Source: Thiomonas sp. X19 (lineage in GTDB: Bacteria; Pseudomonadota; Gammaproteobacteria; Burkholderiales; Burkholderiaceae_C). From it: DNA of 64,000 nt. A model generated the notes under the pieces. The model did not search any database. It was given only the letters and a program-made list of their open reading frames with translations, and was not told where the DNA came from. Where the stretch lies: the NCBI RefSeq assembly GCF_900089495.1, contig NZ_LT605203.1, forward strand, positions 1,424,796 through 1,488,795, written 5' to 3'. Position numbers and translations under genes: made by a program. Positions 52,533 to 63,228 of this stretch are shown one piece after another. How positions within the stretch are numbered: position 1 is the stretch's first letter; every line of letters begins with the position of its first letter.

Positions 52533-53870
52533 TCATGCGGCGTGACCGGCCTGCGGCAGGCCGTCATTCGACCGCGGCCTTGTTGCTCCCGGCGTGGACA
52601 ACGCTGCAAGCGCCCCCATGCGCGCCAGGCGCTGCAGCGCGGGTGGGTGGCTGTAGTAGAAGCGCACGTAGAGCGGGTCGGGCGTGAGGGTGGAGGCGTT
52701 GTCCTGATGCATGCGTATCAGGGCTGCGCCCAGCTGGCGCGCGTCGCTGTGCTCGGCGGCGTAGGCATCGGCTTCGAATTCGTGCTTGCGCGACCAACTG
52801 GCGCCCAGCGGCGTGAAAAACACGCCGAACACCGGCAGGGCCAGCATGAACAGAATGAGTGCCACCGCGGCATTGCCACCGAGCAAGTTGGGCGTATAGC
52901 CCAGGCCGGTGTAGAACCACACCTTGCTGGCCAGCCAGCCGAGCAAGGCGAACCCGGCGAGACTCAGCAGCAGCGTGGCGTACAGGCGCTGCTGGATGTG
53001 GCGGCGCTTGTAGTGTCCCACCTCATGCGCCAGCACGGCCTCGATCTGCGCCGCATCGAGCTGCTTGAGCAGGGTGTCGAACAGCACCACGCGGCGTGCG
53101 GTGCCCAGACCGGTGAAATAGGCGTTGGCGTGGGCACTGCGGCGCGAGCCGTCCATCACATACAAGCCTTGCAGGGCGAAGTCGCAGCGTTGCATCAGCG
53201 CCTGCGCGCGGCCCTTCACTTCACCCTCGGCCAAGGGCTCGAAGCGGTTGAACAGCGGGGCGATGAACATGGGGAACACCACCATCATCGCCAGACTGAA
53301 CGCAGCGAACGCGGCCCAGGCCCACAGCCACCACAGCGGGCTGGCCTGCATCAGCCACAGCACCAGGGCGGCCAGCGGCAGCATGAGCACCGCCGAGACC
53401 AGCAGGTTCTTCAGCATGTCGCCCAGGAACAGCGCCGGGGTGTTGCGGTTGAAGCCGAAACGGGCTTCGAGCCGGAAGGTCTGCCACAAGTCCCAGGGCA
53501 GATCGATCATGGCGGCAATGAGGGCGAATGCAATCAGCAGCAGCAGTTGCGCGCCCAGGTGGGTGCCGAAGTGGGCGGTATTGAAATCAGCCAGCCACTG
53601 CAGGCCGCCGAGCAGGGTCCAGCCCAGCAGCAGGGCGGCGGAGAACAGGGCGTGCCACATGCCGAAGCGGGCGCGCGCCACCGTGTAATCGGCGGCCTTC
53701 TGGTGCGTGGGCAGCTCGATGACTGCAGCAAAAGCTTCGGGCACTTGGGCGCGATGGACCTGCACATGGCGAATCTGCCGCGCGGCCAGCCAGAGCTTCA
53801 GGCCCGTGCCCAGGACCAGTGCGCTGGCGAACAGTGCAGACCACAGCAGCGAGATGTCTTGAGGGCTCAT
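52533..53870 (-). CDS. M48-family membrane metalloprotease (Ste24/CAAX-type)
   Basis: The 445-residue protein has about six or seven membrane helices, the zinc motif VLAHEVGHYKRRH (about residue 285) and the third ligand region KHEFEADAYAAEH (about 365). It resembles Ste24-type proteases in topology. The substrate is probably a membrane or lipoprotein. It is divergent from orn. Confidence 0.9.
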   Translation of the reverse strand: MSPQDISLLWSALFASALVLGTGLKLWLAARQIRHVQVHRAQVPEAFAAVIELPTHQKAADYTVARARFGMWHALFSAALLLGWTLLGGLQWLADFNTAHFGTHLGAQLLLLIAFALIAAMIDLPWDLWQTFRLEARFGFNRNTPALFLGDMLKNLLVSAVLMLPLAALVLWLMQASPLWWLWAWAAFAAFSLAMMVVFPMFIAPLFNRFEPLAEGEVKGRAQALMQRCDFALQGLYVMDGSRRSAHANAYFTGLGTARRVVLFDTLLKQLDAAQIEAVLAHEVGHYKRRHIQQRLYATLLLSLAGFALLGWLASKVWFYTGLGYTPNLLGGNAAVALILFMLALPVFGVFFTPLGASWSRKHEFEADAYAAEHSDARQLGAALIRMHQDNASTLTPDPLYVRFYYSHPPALQRLARMGALAALSTPGATRPRSNDGLPQAGHAA

Positions 53871-54034
53871 GCGAAAATCCTGGAAACGTTCACGGTGGCG
53901 GGCCCGGTCCGGGTTGCGCTTGAAGGCCGTGCAAATTGCATTATTTCACTGTGCTTGCGGCGCCGTGCCCTGCTCCGGCAAGACCCTGCCAGGGGCGTTC
54001 CCCACCTTTCCCAAAATCCCAACCATCCGCCCGC

Positions 54035-54640
54035 ATGAGCCTCGCCAACGCATCCACCGTCCTCGCCCCGCATGAGTCCAACCTGTTGTGGGTGGATATG
54101 GAAATGACCGGGCTCAACCCCGACACCGATCGCATCATCGAAGTGGCCGTCGTCGTCACCGATGCGCAAGTGCGCGTGCGGGTGGAAGGCCCGGTGCTGG
54201 TGGTGCACCAGAGCGCCGAGGTGATGGACGGCATGGACGCCTGGAACAAGGGCACGCATGGCCGCTCCGGCCTGATCGCCAAGGTGGCGGCCAGCACGCT
54301 GAACGAGGCGCAGGCCGAGCAGGAACTGCTGGACTTCATCGCCCGTTATGTGCCGGCCGGCAAGAGCCCGATGTGCGGCAACTCCATCTGCCAGGATCGG
54401 CGTTTCATGGCGCGTGGCATGCCGCGGCTGGAGGCCTATTTCCATTACCGCAACCTGGACGTGAGCACCTTGAAGGAGCTGGCCAAGCGCTGGCGCCCGG
54501 AGGTGAGCGCGGCGTTCAAGAAGCGCCAGGAGCACACGGCGCTGGCCGACATCCACGAGTCCATCGACGAACTGCTGCATTACCGCGAGCATTTTCTGCT
54601 GGCGCCTCTGCCGCAGGAGACCCCGCCCGCCGCCGCCTGA
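54035..54640 (+). CDS. orn: Oligoribonuclease
   Basis: The 201-residue DEDDh exonuclease has [20 protein letters not shown] (first Asp-Glu), the [12 protein letters not shown] region, SICQDRRFM and the final [11 protein letters not shown] motif. It degrades the last short oligonucleotides (nano-RNA) and linear di-nucleotides. The ATG at 54035 was chosen; the preceding sequence overlaps no gene. Confidence 0.97.
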   Translation: MSLANASTVLAPHESNLLWVDMEMTGLNPDTDRIIEVAVVVTDAQVRVRVEGPVLVVHQSAEVMDGMDAWNKGTHGRSGLIAKVAASTLNEAQAEQELLDFIARYVPAGKSPMCGNSICQDRRFMARGMPRLEAYFHYRNLDVSTLKELAKRWRPEVSAAFKKRQEHTALADIHESIDELLHYREHFLLAPLPQETPPAAA

Positions 54641-54694
54641 GCGCCGCCGCACCCGTCCGCCCGGCGAACTGCTTGGTCATAACCAGCCGCGCGC

Positions 54695-56401
54695 TCAGCC
54701 GCGCAGGTCGGGAAAGTCATCTTCCCAATACTCGCCGGCGCGCCGGTTGCCGTTCTTGATGCGGCCCTGTTCCAGGGTGCGCAACTCGACCCGGCGAATC
54801 TTGCCCGAGATGGTTTTGGGCAGTTCGTAAAACTCGATGCGCCGGATCCGCTTGTAGGCGGCCAGATGCTCGCGGGCATAGCGCAGCACGTCGAGCGCCA
54901 GCTCGTGGCTGGGCTCGAAGCCGGCGCGGCAGGCGATGAAGGCCTTGGGCACGGCGAGGCGTACAGGGTCGGGGCTGGGGACGACGGCGGCCTCGGCCAC
55001 GGCCGGGTGGGCGATGAGCACGCTTTCCAGTTCGAAGGGGCTGATGCGGTAGTCGGAGGCTTTGAACACGTCGTCGATGCGGCCGACGAAGGTGAAGCTG
55101 CCGTCGGCGTTGCGCTGCGCCACGTCACCCGTGTGGTAGTAGCCGTGGTGCATGGCTTGCGCGGTTTTCTCGGCGTCGCCGGCGTAGCCTGCCATCAGCC
55201 CCACCGGGCGCGGGTCGAGTGCGACGCAGACTTCGCCTTCGTCGGCGGGGCGACCGTCGAGGTCCAGCAGTTCGAGGCGCCAGCCAGGCAGCGGACGGCC
55301 CATCGCCCCGGGTTGCAGCGGCTGGCCAGGAGCGTTGCCGACCATGCAGCAGGTTTCGGTTTGCCCATAGCCGTCGCGGATGGTGATGCCCCAGGCGGCT
55401 TGCACCCGGGCAATGATTTCGGGGTTGAGCGGCTCGCCCGCGCCCACCAGCTCGCGGAATTTCACCGCGTAGCGCTTGAGGTCCTGCTGGATGAACAGGC
55501 GCCAGACCGTGGGCGGAGCGCACAGGGTGGTGACGCCGCAGCGCGCAGCGGCGTCCAGCGCGGCGTCGGCGTTGAAGCGGGCCTGGTTGAAGACGAAGAT
55601 GCAGGCTGCGGCGTTCCACGGCGCGAAAAAGCAGCTCCACGCATGCTTGGCCCAGCCGGGTGAGCTGATGTTCCAGTGCACATCACCGGGCTGCAGGCCG
55701 ATCCAGTACATGGTGGACAGATGGCCGATGGGATAGCTGATGTGGCTGTGTTGCACCAGCTTGGGCCGCGAGGTGGTGCCCGAGGTGAAATAGAGCAGCA
55801 GCGGGTCGGCGGCGGCGGTGGTTCCGTCCGGGGCGAAGTCGGCGGGTGCTTCGCTCGCGTCTTGCAGGCGGATCCACGATGCATGCGCGCCGGTGCAAAA
55901 ACGTCCGCGCACGGTTTGCATCGCCGTGGCAGGCAGGGCGTCGAACTTGGCGGCGTCGGGCGCGGTGGTCAGCACGTGGGCAATGCCGGCGCGGGCGATG
56001 CGGTCGGCCAGATCGTCGGCGGTGAGCAGGGTGGTGGCTGGAATCATCACCGCGCCGAGCTTGATGCAAGCCAGCATCGCATCCCACAGCTCCACGCAGT
56101 TGGGCAGCATGAGCATGACGCGGTCGCCACGGCCCACGCCGTGGGCGCGCAGGACATGTGCCATGCGCTGGCTGCGCAGATGCATGGTGTCGAAGCTGTA
56201 GCGCGCCTCGGCGCCGTCTTCTTCGACGATCCACAGGGCCGTCTGCGCGTTGCCGCGCGCCATCGGGTCGAAGTAGTCCAGCGCCCAGTTGAACTGCACT
56301 GGCTGTGGCCAATGGAATGCGGACTGCGCTGTGGAGTGGTCGCTACGCAGGCGCAGCAAGGTGTCGCGCGCGTCGAGAAAAGCCTTTGCGGCTGTGTGCA
56401 T
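54695..56401 (-). CDS. Acyl-CoA synthetase (medium-chain/benzoate-type ligase)
   Basis: The 568-residue ANL-family ligase has LLYFTSGTTSRPKLVQHSH (P-loop, about 200-218), GYGQTETCC (about 345) and the C-terminal lysine PKTISGKIRRVELR (about 535). The WNISSPGWAKHAWSCFFAPW region is typical of medium-chain or aromatic acyl-CoA ligases (ACSM-like). The acid substrate is not determined. It is a single gene convergent with orn. Confidence 0.88.
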   Translation of the reverse strand: MHTAAKAFLDARDTLLRLRSDHSTAQSAFHWPQPVQFNWALDYFDPMARGNAQTALWIVEEDGAEARYSFDTMHLRSQRMAHVLRAHGVGRGDRVMLMLPNCVELWDAMLACIKLGAVMIPATTLLTADDLADRIARAGIAHVLTTAPDAAKFDALPATAMQTVRGRFCTGAHASWIRLQDASEAPADFAPDGTTAAADPLLLYFTSGTTSRPKLVQHSHISYPIGHLSTMYWIGLQPGDVHWNISSPGWAKHAWSCFFAPWNAAACIFVFNQARFNADAALDAAARCGVTTLCAPPTVWRLFIQQDLKRYAVKFRELVGAGEPLNPEIIARVQAAWGITIRDGYGQTETCCMVGNAPGQPLQPGAMGRPLPGWRLELLDLDGRPADEGEVCVALDPRPVGLMAGYAGDAEKTAQAMHHGYYHTGDVAQRNADGSFTFVGRIDDVFKASDYRISPFELESVLIAHPAVAEAAVVPSPDPVRLAVPKAFIACRAGFEPSHELALDVLRYAREHLAAYKRIRRIEFYELPKTISGKIRRVELRTLEQGRIKNGNRRAGEYWEDDFPDLRG

Positions 56402-56473
56402 GTCGGTCTCCGTCGTTGTTATGGCTGCAACCCCAGCCTGCCGAGGAAGACTGACATGAAACTGAATCGCAGG

Positions 56474-57508
<1,035 letters not shown>

Positions 57509-57658
57509 TCACCCGGATTTTCTGCCCGACGGTTGCCTGCTCCTCTTTGGACATGGCCCGAGTTCTTGCCCGGGCGGTGAAAGCCCTGGCGCAAGGGCTG
57601 TGGCCGGTTCGGTCCCGGCAGGGTCTGGGTTAGCATCCAATCCTCTCCAGGAGTGAAG

Positions 57659-58330
57659 ATGGCAGCGATTTCTAATATCGATCTGGTGCGGCGCGTACCC
57701 ATGTTCTCGGTACTGACCGAGGCGCAGGCATGGACGCTGTCGCAGTCCATCGTCAAGAAGCGTTACAAACGTGGCGAATGCCTGGTTGAGCAGGGCGGGC
57801 GCTCGAACGCACTGTTCATCATCCTCGCCGGCCGGGCGCGGGTGTTGAGCGTCGACTCCAAGGGGCGGGAAGTGATTCTTGCGGTGCTGCATCCCGGCGA
57901 CCACGTCGGTGAAATGAGCCTGATCGACGGCGAGCCGCATTCCGCCACGGTCAGCGCCGAGGTGCAGACCGACGTGCTCATGCTGGGCCGTGTGGCCTTC
58001 CTGCAGAGCCTGCCGGAAAACACCAGCATGTCGTTTTCCATCATGCGTGGTCTGGTGCACCGCCTGCGCCGCGCGGACAGCAAGATCGAGTCGCTGGCGC
58101 TGATGGATGTCTACGGACGCGTGGCGCGTGCGTTAATGGAAATGGGCGAGGAGGAGGGTGCCGAGCGCATCATCCGCACCAAGCTGTCGCGCCAGGATCT
58201 GGCGAAGATGGTGGGCGCCTCGCGCGAGATGGTCAGCCGCGTCATGAAAGACTTCGAGCAGCAGGGGCTGGTGGTCGAACGCGAGGACGGCACCACCATC
58301 GTGCGCGACCATATCGCATCCTTGCTCTGA
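57659..58330 (+). CDS. Crp/Fnr-family transcriptional regulator
   Basis: The 223-residue protein has an N-terminal cyclic-nucleotide-binding-type barrel (KRGECLVEQGG, GRARVLSVDSKGREVIL, PGDHVGEMSLIDGEPHSATV) and a C-terminal winged helix (LSRQDLAKMVGASREMVSRVMKDFEQ). It lacks the N-terminal Fe-S cysteines of FNR. The ligand is unknown. The ATG at 57659 is preceded by CAGGAG; a GTG two codons earlier is possible. It lies 82 nt upstream of ftsK. Confidence 0.88.
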   Translation: MAAISNIDLVRRVPMFSVLTEAQAWTLSQSIVKKRYKRGECLVEQGGRSNALFIILAGRARVLSVDSKGREVILAVLHPGDHVGEMSLIDGEPHSATVSAEVQTDVLMLGRVAFLQSLPENTSMSFSIMRGLVHRLRRADSKIESLALMDVYGRVARALMEMGEEEGAERIIRTKLSRQDLAKMVGASREMVSRVMKDFEQQGLVVEREDGTTIVRDHIASLL

Positions 58331-58409
58331 GCGCTCCCAACCGTGCGCAAGCGGCCTGCTTCCGGAGGTCAGCACAACTCGGGAACGGTCCTTTATTTTC
58401 TTGTGAGCT

Positions 58410-58423
58410 ATTTTGATCAAAAT
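58410..58423. promoter_or_regulatory. AT-rich palindrome at the ftsK start
   Basis: ATTTTGATCAAAAT is a perfect 14-bp palindrome that includes the putative TTG start codon of ftsK. It resembles an FNR/CRP half-site pair compressed to a short spacer. The function is unknown. Confidence 0.35.
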
Positions 58424-60749
58424 TTTGAGTTGGTTCACATTTCCAAGGGCAGGCGCCGCCCATCCAGGCCAGCCCGGCACGCGTAAAAGTCGGCTGCTGG
58501 CTGAAATCCGCCTGGTGGCTGGCGCCATCGCCTGGCTGCTGCTGCTGCTGGCCATGTTCAGCTACCACCGCAACGACCCGTCCTGGTCCACTTCGGGCGT
58601 GGCCGCCACCCAGGGCACGGCCAATCTGGTCGGCGCGGCTGGAGCCTGGACGGCTGACATCCTCTATTTCCTGCTGGGTTTTTCGGCGCTCTGGCTGCTG
58701 CCCATGGGCCTGCTGGCCTTGCTGCGCGCCTGGCGCCGTGCCCACGCACAGGTGCAAGCCGCACCGCGCGGCTGGCTGGCCAAGGCGGGTTCGGTGGCCG
58801 CGCTGGGGCTGCTGCCGCTGTCCAGCGCGGCGCTCGAGGCCACGCGGCTCTATGGCCTCAAGGTTTATCTACCGGCTGCCGCAGGCGGCGTGGTGGGCAA
58901 CTGGCTGGGCGGTCTGGCGCAGCAGTTGCTGGGTTTCACCGGCAGCGCCATCGTGCTGTTGGCGGTGTTCCTGCTGTCGCTGTCGTGGTACGCGCAGATG
59001 AGCTGGGCCGAGGCTGCCGAGCGCGTGGGCGCCCGCATCGAACAGGCCTGGGTGCGCTGGCGCGAGCGCCGTGCCCAGGCGCAGGATCGGCATGCCGGCG
59101 CCCAGGCCTTGCAGGAGCGCGAGGCCGATATGGTGAGCGAGCAGGCGCGTGAGGCCGAGGAGGTGTTCGCGCCGGTGTACATCGAGCCGCCGCTGGCGCA
59201 GGTGCCACAGTCGCCGCGGGTGCAGCGCGAGAAGCAAAAGCCCTTGTTCCAGGACATGCCGACGTCCGGCCTGCCGACGCTGGATTTGCTGGACCATGGC
59301 AATACGCAGAAAGACCCCATCGGCGCCGAAACCCTGGAGTTCACGTCGCGCCTGATCGAGAAAAAACTCAAGGACTTCGGCGTCTCGGTGCGGGTGGTGG
59401 CGGCGTCGCCAGGCCCGGTCATCACGCGCTATGAAGTGGAGCCCGAGCCGGGTGTGAAGGGCTCGCAAGTGGTGGGCTTGTCGCGCGACCTGGCACGGGC
59501 GCTGTCGCTGGTGAGCATTCGTGTGGTGGAAACCATTCCAGGCAAGAACACCATGGCGCTGGAATTGCCCAACGCCAAGCGCCAGACCATCCGCCTGGCC
59601 GAAATTCTCGGCTCCCAGGTATACAACGACGCGCCATCCATGCTCAGCATGGGCCTGGGCAAGGACATCGTCGGCAACCCGGTCGTCACGGACCTGGGCA
59701 AGATGCCGCATCTGCTGGTGGCCGGCACCACCGGCTCGGGCAAGTCGGTCGGCATCAACGCCATGATCCTGGGCCTGCTCTACAAGGCCGAGGCCAAGCA
59801 GGTGCGCATGATCATGATCGACCCCAAGATGCTGGAGCTCAGCGTCTACGAGGGCATTCCGCATCTGCTGGCGCCGGTGGTGACCGACATGAAGCAGGCA
59901 GCGCACGCGCTCTCGTGGTGCGTGGGCGAGATGGAGCGGCGCTACAAGGTGATGAGCAAGCTGGGGGTGCGCAACCTGGCGAGCTACAACACGCGCATTG
60001 CCGAGGCTGCCCAGCGCGGCGAGCATGTGCCCAACCCGCTGTCGCTCACGCCCGAGAACCCCGAGCCGCTGCAGCACATGCCCTATATCGTGGTCATCAT
60101 CGACGAGCTGGCCGATTTGATGATGGTGGTGGGCAAGAAGATCGAAGAGCTCATCGCCCGCCTGGCGCAGAAGGCGCGCGCCGCCGGCATCCACCTGATT
60201 CTCGCCACGCAGCGCCCCAGCGTCGACGTGATCACCGGCCTGATCAAGGCCAACATCCCGACCCGCATGGCCTTCCAGGTGTCGAGCAAGATCGACTCCC
60301 GCACCATCCTCGACCAGATGGGCGCCGAGAGTCTGCTCGGCATGGGCGACATGCTCTACCTGCCGCCGGGCTCAGGCGTGCCGCAGCGCGTGCATGGCGC
60401 CTTCGTCAGCGATGCCGAGGTGCATCGCGTGGTGGAGCGACTCAAGGCCCAGGGCGAGCCCGACTATGTGCCCGGCCTGCTCGAACCCGAGTCTGGCGAG
60501 GATGGCGCCGAAGGCAGCTTCGACGGCGCCAGCGGCAGCGATGCCGAGGCCGACCCGCTGTACGACCAGGCGGTGCAAATCGTGCTGCAAAGTCGCAAGG
60601 CGTCCATTTCTCTGGTGCAGCGGCACCTGCGCATCGGCTACAACCGCTCGGCCCGTTTGCTGGACCAGATGGAGAAGGCCGGTCTGGTCTCGCCCCTGTC
60701 GACCAACGGCAACCGCGACATCCTGGTGCCCGCGCGCGCCGAATCCTGA
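58413..60749 (+). CDS. ftsK: DNA translocase FtsK
   Basis: The 778-residue protein has four N-terminal membrane helices (about residues 30-190), a short acidic linker, then the RecA-like motor with Walker [17 protein letters not shown] (about 437) and Walker [15 protein letters not shown] (about 555). The C-terminal gamma winged helix is [28 protein letters not shown]. It couples septation to chromosome dimer resolution. No ATG exists at the start: a TGA lies at 58404, so the start is probably the TTG at 58413 (or 58425). Confidence 0.96.
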   Translation: MIKILSWFTFPRAGAAHPGQPGTRKSRLLAEIRLVAGAIAWLLLLLAMFSYHRNDPSWSTSGVAATQGTANLVGAAGAWTADILYFLLGFSALWLLPMGLLALLRAWRRAHAQVQAAPRGWLAKAGSVAALGLLPLSSAALEATRLYGLKVYLPAAAGGVVGNWLGGLAQQLLGFTGSAIVLLAVFLLSLSWYAQMSWAEAAERVGARIEQAWVRWRERRAQAQDRHAGAQALQEREADMVSEQAREAEEVFAPVYIEPPLAQVPQSPRVQREKQKPLFQDMPTSGLPTLDLLDHGNTQKDPIGAETLEFTSRLIEKKLKDFGVSVRVVAASPGPVITRYEVEPEPGVKGSQVVGLSRDLARALSLVSIRVVETIPGKNTMALELPNAKRQTIRLAEILGSQVYNDAPSMLSMGLGKDIVGNPVVTDLGKMPHLLVAGTTGSGKSVGINAMILGLLYKAEAKQVRMIMIDPKMLELSVYEGIPHLLAPVVTDMKQAAHALSWCVGEMERRYKVMSKLGVRNLASYNTRIAEAAQRGEHVPNPLSLTPENPEPLQHMPYIVVIIDELADLMMVVGKKIEELIARLAQKARAAGIHLILATQRPSVDVITGLIKANIPTRMAFQVSSKIDSRTILDQMGAESLLGMGDMLYLPPGSGVPQRVHGAFVSDAEVHRVVERLKAQGEPDYVPGLLEPESGEDGAEGSFDGASGSDAEADPLYDQAVQIVLQSRKASISLVQRHLRIGYNRSARLLDQMEKAGLVSPLSTNGNRDILVPARAES

Positions 60750-60769
60750 ATCCTGATGGAGTTGTCTGA

Positions 60770-61456
60770 ATGATTGCGCGATGCAAGTTTGCCGCGGCGC
60801 TGTTGCCCGTTTTGCTCTCAGCCTTGGCTTTCGGTCCATACGTGCCTGCTCAGGCGCAGACCGCGGTCAACGCTCCCGCCAAGCCCGCCGCCGGTGCGGC
60901 GCTGCTCAACCTGTGGGTCAAGTCCACCCACAGCGCGCGCGCCAGCTTTACCCAGACCGCGGTGGACGAAAAGGGCAAGGCCAGCGCCTCCTCGGCCGGC
61001 AGCTTCGAGTTTGAGCGCCCGGGCAAATTCCGCTGGATCTACACCAAGCCTTATCACCAAGACATCGTCAGCGACGGCCAGACCATCTGGACCTACGATC
61101 ACGACCTCGATCAGGTCACGGTCAGTGCGCAATCGCGCGCGCTGTCGGGCACGCCTGCCGCCCTGCTGGCTGGCGAAGACGTGAGCAAGCTCTTCACTCT
61201 CAGCCCCTTGCCGAGCACCTCAGGCCTGCAGTGGGTGCAGGCCGTGCCTCGCAGCAAGGACAGCTCCTTCGACTGGGTGCGCATTGGCCTCAAGTCCACC
61301 CCGCAAGGCCCGGAGCTGGTGGAGATGCAATTGCGCGACGCCTTCCGCCGCACCTCCACCATCGTGTTCATCGACACGCAGCGCAATGTGGCGTTTGCAG
61401 CGGGCCATTTTCATTTCAAGGCGCCGCAGGGCGCCTCGGTGATCCAGCAGCCCTGA
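60770..61456 (+). CDS. lolA: Outer-membrane lipoprotein carrier protein LolA
   Basis: The 228-residue periplasmic protein has a signal peptide ([16 protein letters not shown], cleavage near AQA) and the LolA pattern [19 protein letters not shown]…[21 protein letters not shown]. It carries lipoproteins from LolCDE to LolB. Its place between ftsK and rarA is conserved across proteobacteria. It begins 20 nt after ftsK. Confidence 0.96.
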   Translation: MIARCKFAAALLPVLLSALAFGPYVPAQAQTAVNAPAKPAAGAALLNLWVKSTHSARASFTQTAVDEKGKASASSAGSFEFERPGKFRWIYTKPYHQDIVSDGQTIWTYDHDLDQVTVSAQSRALSGTPAALLAGEDVSKLFTLSPLPSTSGLQWVQAVPRSKDSSFDWVRIGLKSTPQGPELVEMQLRDAFRRTSTIVFIDTQRNVAFAAGHFHFKAPQGASVIQQP

Positions 61457-61514
61457 GCTGCCGCGCGCTGCAACCGCGCAGCCCTTGCTCGACCGGATCT
61501 CGGCAACGCCCGCC

Positions 61515-62921
61515 ATGTCGCAAACCCCCAGCCTGTTTGACCCCGAGCCGGCCGAGCCTGGCCCCGACGCCGCGCGCAGCGGCACGGTCATCCCCTTGGC
61601 CGAGCGGCTGCGTCCGCGCACCCTGGCCGACGTGGTTGGCCAGGCGCATTTGCTCGGCCCCGGCAAGCCGCTGCGCCTGGCGTTCGACACGCGCCGCCTG
61701 CATTCCATGATCCTGTGGGGTCCTCCCGGGGTGGGCAAAACCACGCTGGCGCGGCTGATCGCCAAACAGTTCGACGCGCATTTCATCGCCATCTCCGCCG
61801 TGCTGGCGGGCGTGAAAGAGATTCGCGAAGCCGTGCTGCAGGCTGAAGCAGCACGCGCCAACGGCCGCCCCACGCTGGTGTTCGTCGACGAGGTGCACCG
61901 CTTCAACAAGAGCCAGCAGGACGCCTTCCTGCCGCATGTCGAGTCAGGGCTGTTCACGTTCATCGGCGCCACCACCGAGAACCCATCGTTCGAGGTCAAC
62001 AGCGCCTTGCTCTCGCGCGCCACCGTCTATGTGCTGCAGTCGCTGTCGGGCGAGGAATTGCAGGCCCTGGCCGAGCGCGGCCTCGCGGCCAGCGGCGGCT
62101 TGCGCATCGAACCCGACGCGCTGGCCTTGCTCGCGGCGCATGCCGACGGCGACGCCCGCCGCCTGTTCAACGCGGTGGAGGCGGTGGCGGCGGCGGCCCA
62201 AGGTAGCGCACGCGACACCATCGATCTGGCCCTGCTGGAAGCGGCGCTCACCGAGTCCTTGCGGCGCTACGACAAAGGCGGCGACCAGTTCTACGACGTG
62301 ATCTCGGCGTTGCATAAATCCGTGCGCGGCAGCGACCCCGACGCCGCCTTGTACTGGATGGCCCGCATGCTCGACGGCGGCGTCGATCCCTTGTACATCG
62401 GCCGCAGGCTCATTCGCATGGCGAGCGAGGACATCGGTCTCGCCGACCCGCGCGCGCTCGGCCACACGCTCGACGCCGTGGCCGCTTTCGAGCGTCTGGG
62501 CAGCCCCGAAGGCGAACTCGCCCTGGTGCAGGCGGTGCTCTATCTCGCCATCGCGCCCAAGTCCAACGCGGTCTACCGTGCCGCGGGTGAGGCGCGGCGT
62601 TTCGTGCGCGAACATGGCACGGCGCCGGTGCCCATGCATCTGCGCAATGCGCCCACGAAACTGATGAAGCAGATCGGCGCATCCGAGGGCTACCGCTACG
62701 CGCACGACGAGGCCGGCGCCTTTGCCGCGGGTGAGCGCTACTTCCCCGAAGGCCTGCCGGAGGCGCGGCTGTACCGCCCCACCGACCGCGGCCAGGAGGC
62801 GCGCATCGCCGAGCGCATGGCCGAGTTGCAGCGCCTCAATCGCCAGGCCCGGGCCGCCGCCAGCGCGGAAGAGCCGGCGCATCGCGAGTCGGGCGCGAAG
62901 CCGCCAACCCCCAGGACCTGA
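61515..62921 (+). CDS. rarA: Replication-associated recombination protein RarA/MgsA
   Basis: The 468-residue AAA+ protein related to clamp loaders has Walker [20 protein letters not shown] (about residue 60), Walker [17 protein letters not shown] (about 112) and the sensor segment [21 protein letters not shown]. It acts at stalled replication forks. The ATG at 61515 fits the family; the rear ~25 residues are low-complexity. It ends the ftsK-lolA-rarA string. Confidence 0.95.
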   Translation: MSQTPSLFDPEPAEPGPDAARSGTVIPLAERLRPRTLADVVGQAHLLGPGKPLRLAFDTRRLHSMILWGPPGVGKTTLARLIAKQFDAHFIAISAVLAGVKEIREAVLQAEAARANGRPTLVFVDEVHRFNKSQQDAFLPHVESGLFTFIGATTENPSFEVNSALLSRATVYVLQSLSGEELQALAERGLAASGGLRIEPDALALLAAHADGDARRLFNAVEAVAAAAQGSARDTIDLALLEAALTESLRRYDKGGDQFYDVISALHKSVRGSDPDAALYWMARMLDGGVDPLYIGRRLIRMASEDIGLADPRALGHTLDAVAAFERLGSPEGELALVQAVLYLAIAPKSNAVYRAAGEARRFVREHGTAPVPMHLRNAPTKLMKQIGASEGYRYAHDEAGAFAAGERYFPEGLPEARLYRPTDRGQEARIAERMAELQRLNRQARAAASAEEPAHRESGAKPPTPRT

Positions 62922-63228
62922 AGCTCGCCGTGGCCGGTGCGTCCCGGCCTGTGGTTATTATTTCGCGCCATACAGACAACAACGTAGGCGATGCCGCACC
63001 AAACTGGCGTCGCCAAAGGAGACGCAACACCATGCCTGGGCATCCTCGCCCGCAGGCTCACACCACGCACTGCCCTGTTGCGCTTGTTCCGGCGCCGCCG
63101 TGTTCGCGAGCGCTTTTCGAGCACGAAACTTGCAAGCGCTGCTCAATCCAGTCCGTCGCCACTGGCCCATAAGGCCCAGTGGCGAGACCGGACTCTGCAA
63201 GACCCTGAACCCATAAGGACACCTCGGG
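62922..63228. other. 307-bp upstream region of livH with a hairpin
   Basis: No gene is convincing here. The main feature is a hairpin at 63156-63185 with a 10-bp perfect stem (TCGCCACTGG/CCAGTGGCGA) 43 nt before livH. A TTATTAT stretch near 62953 is a possible -10. The hairpin may affect transcription or translation of the transporter operon. Confidence 0.45.
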
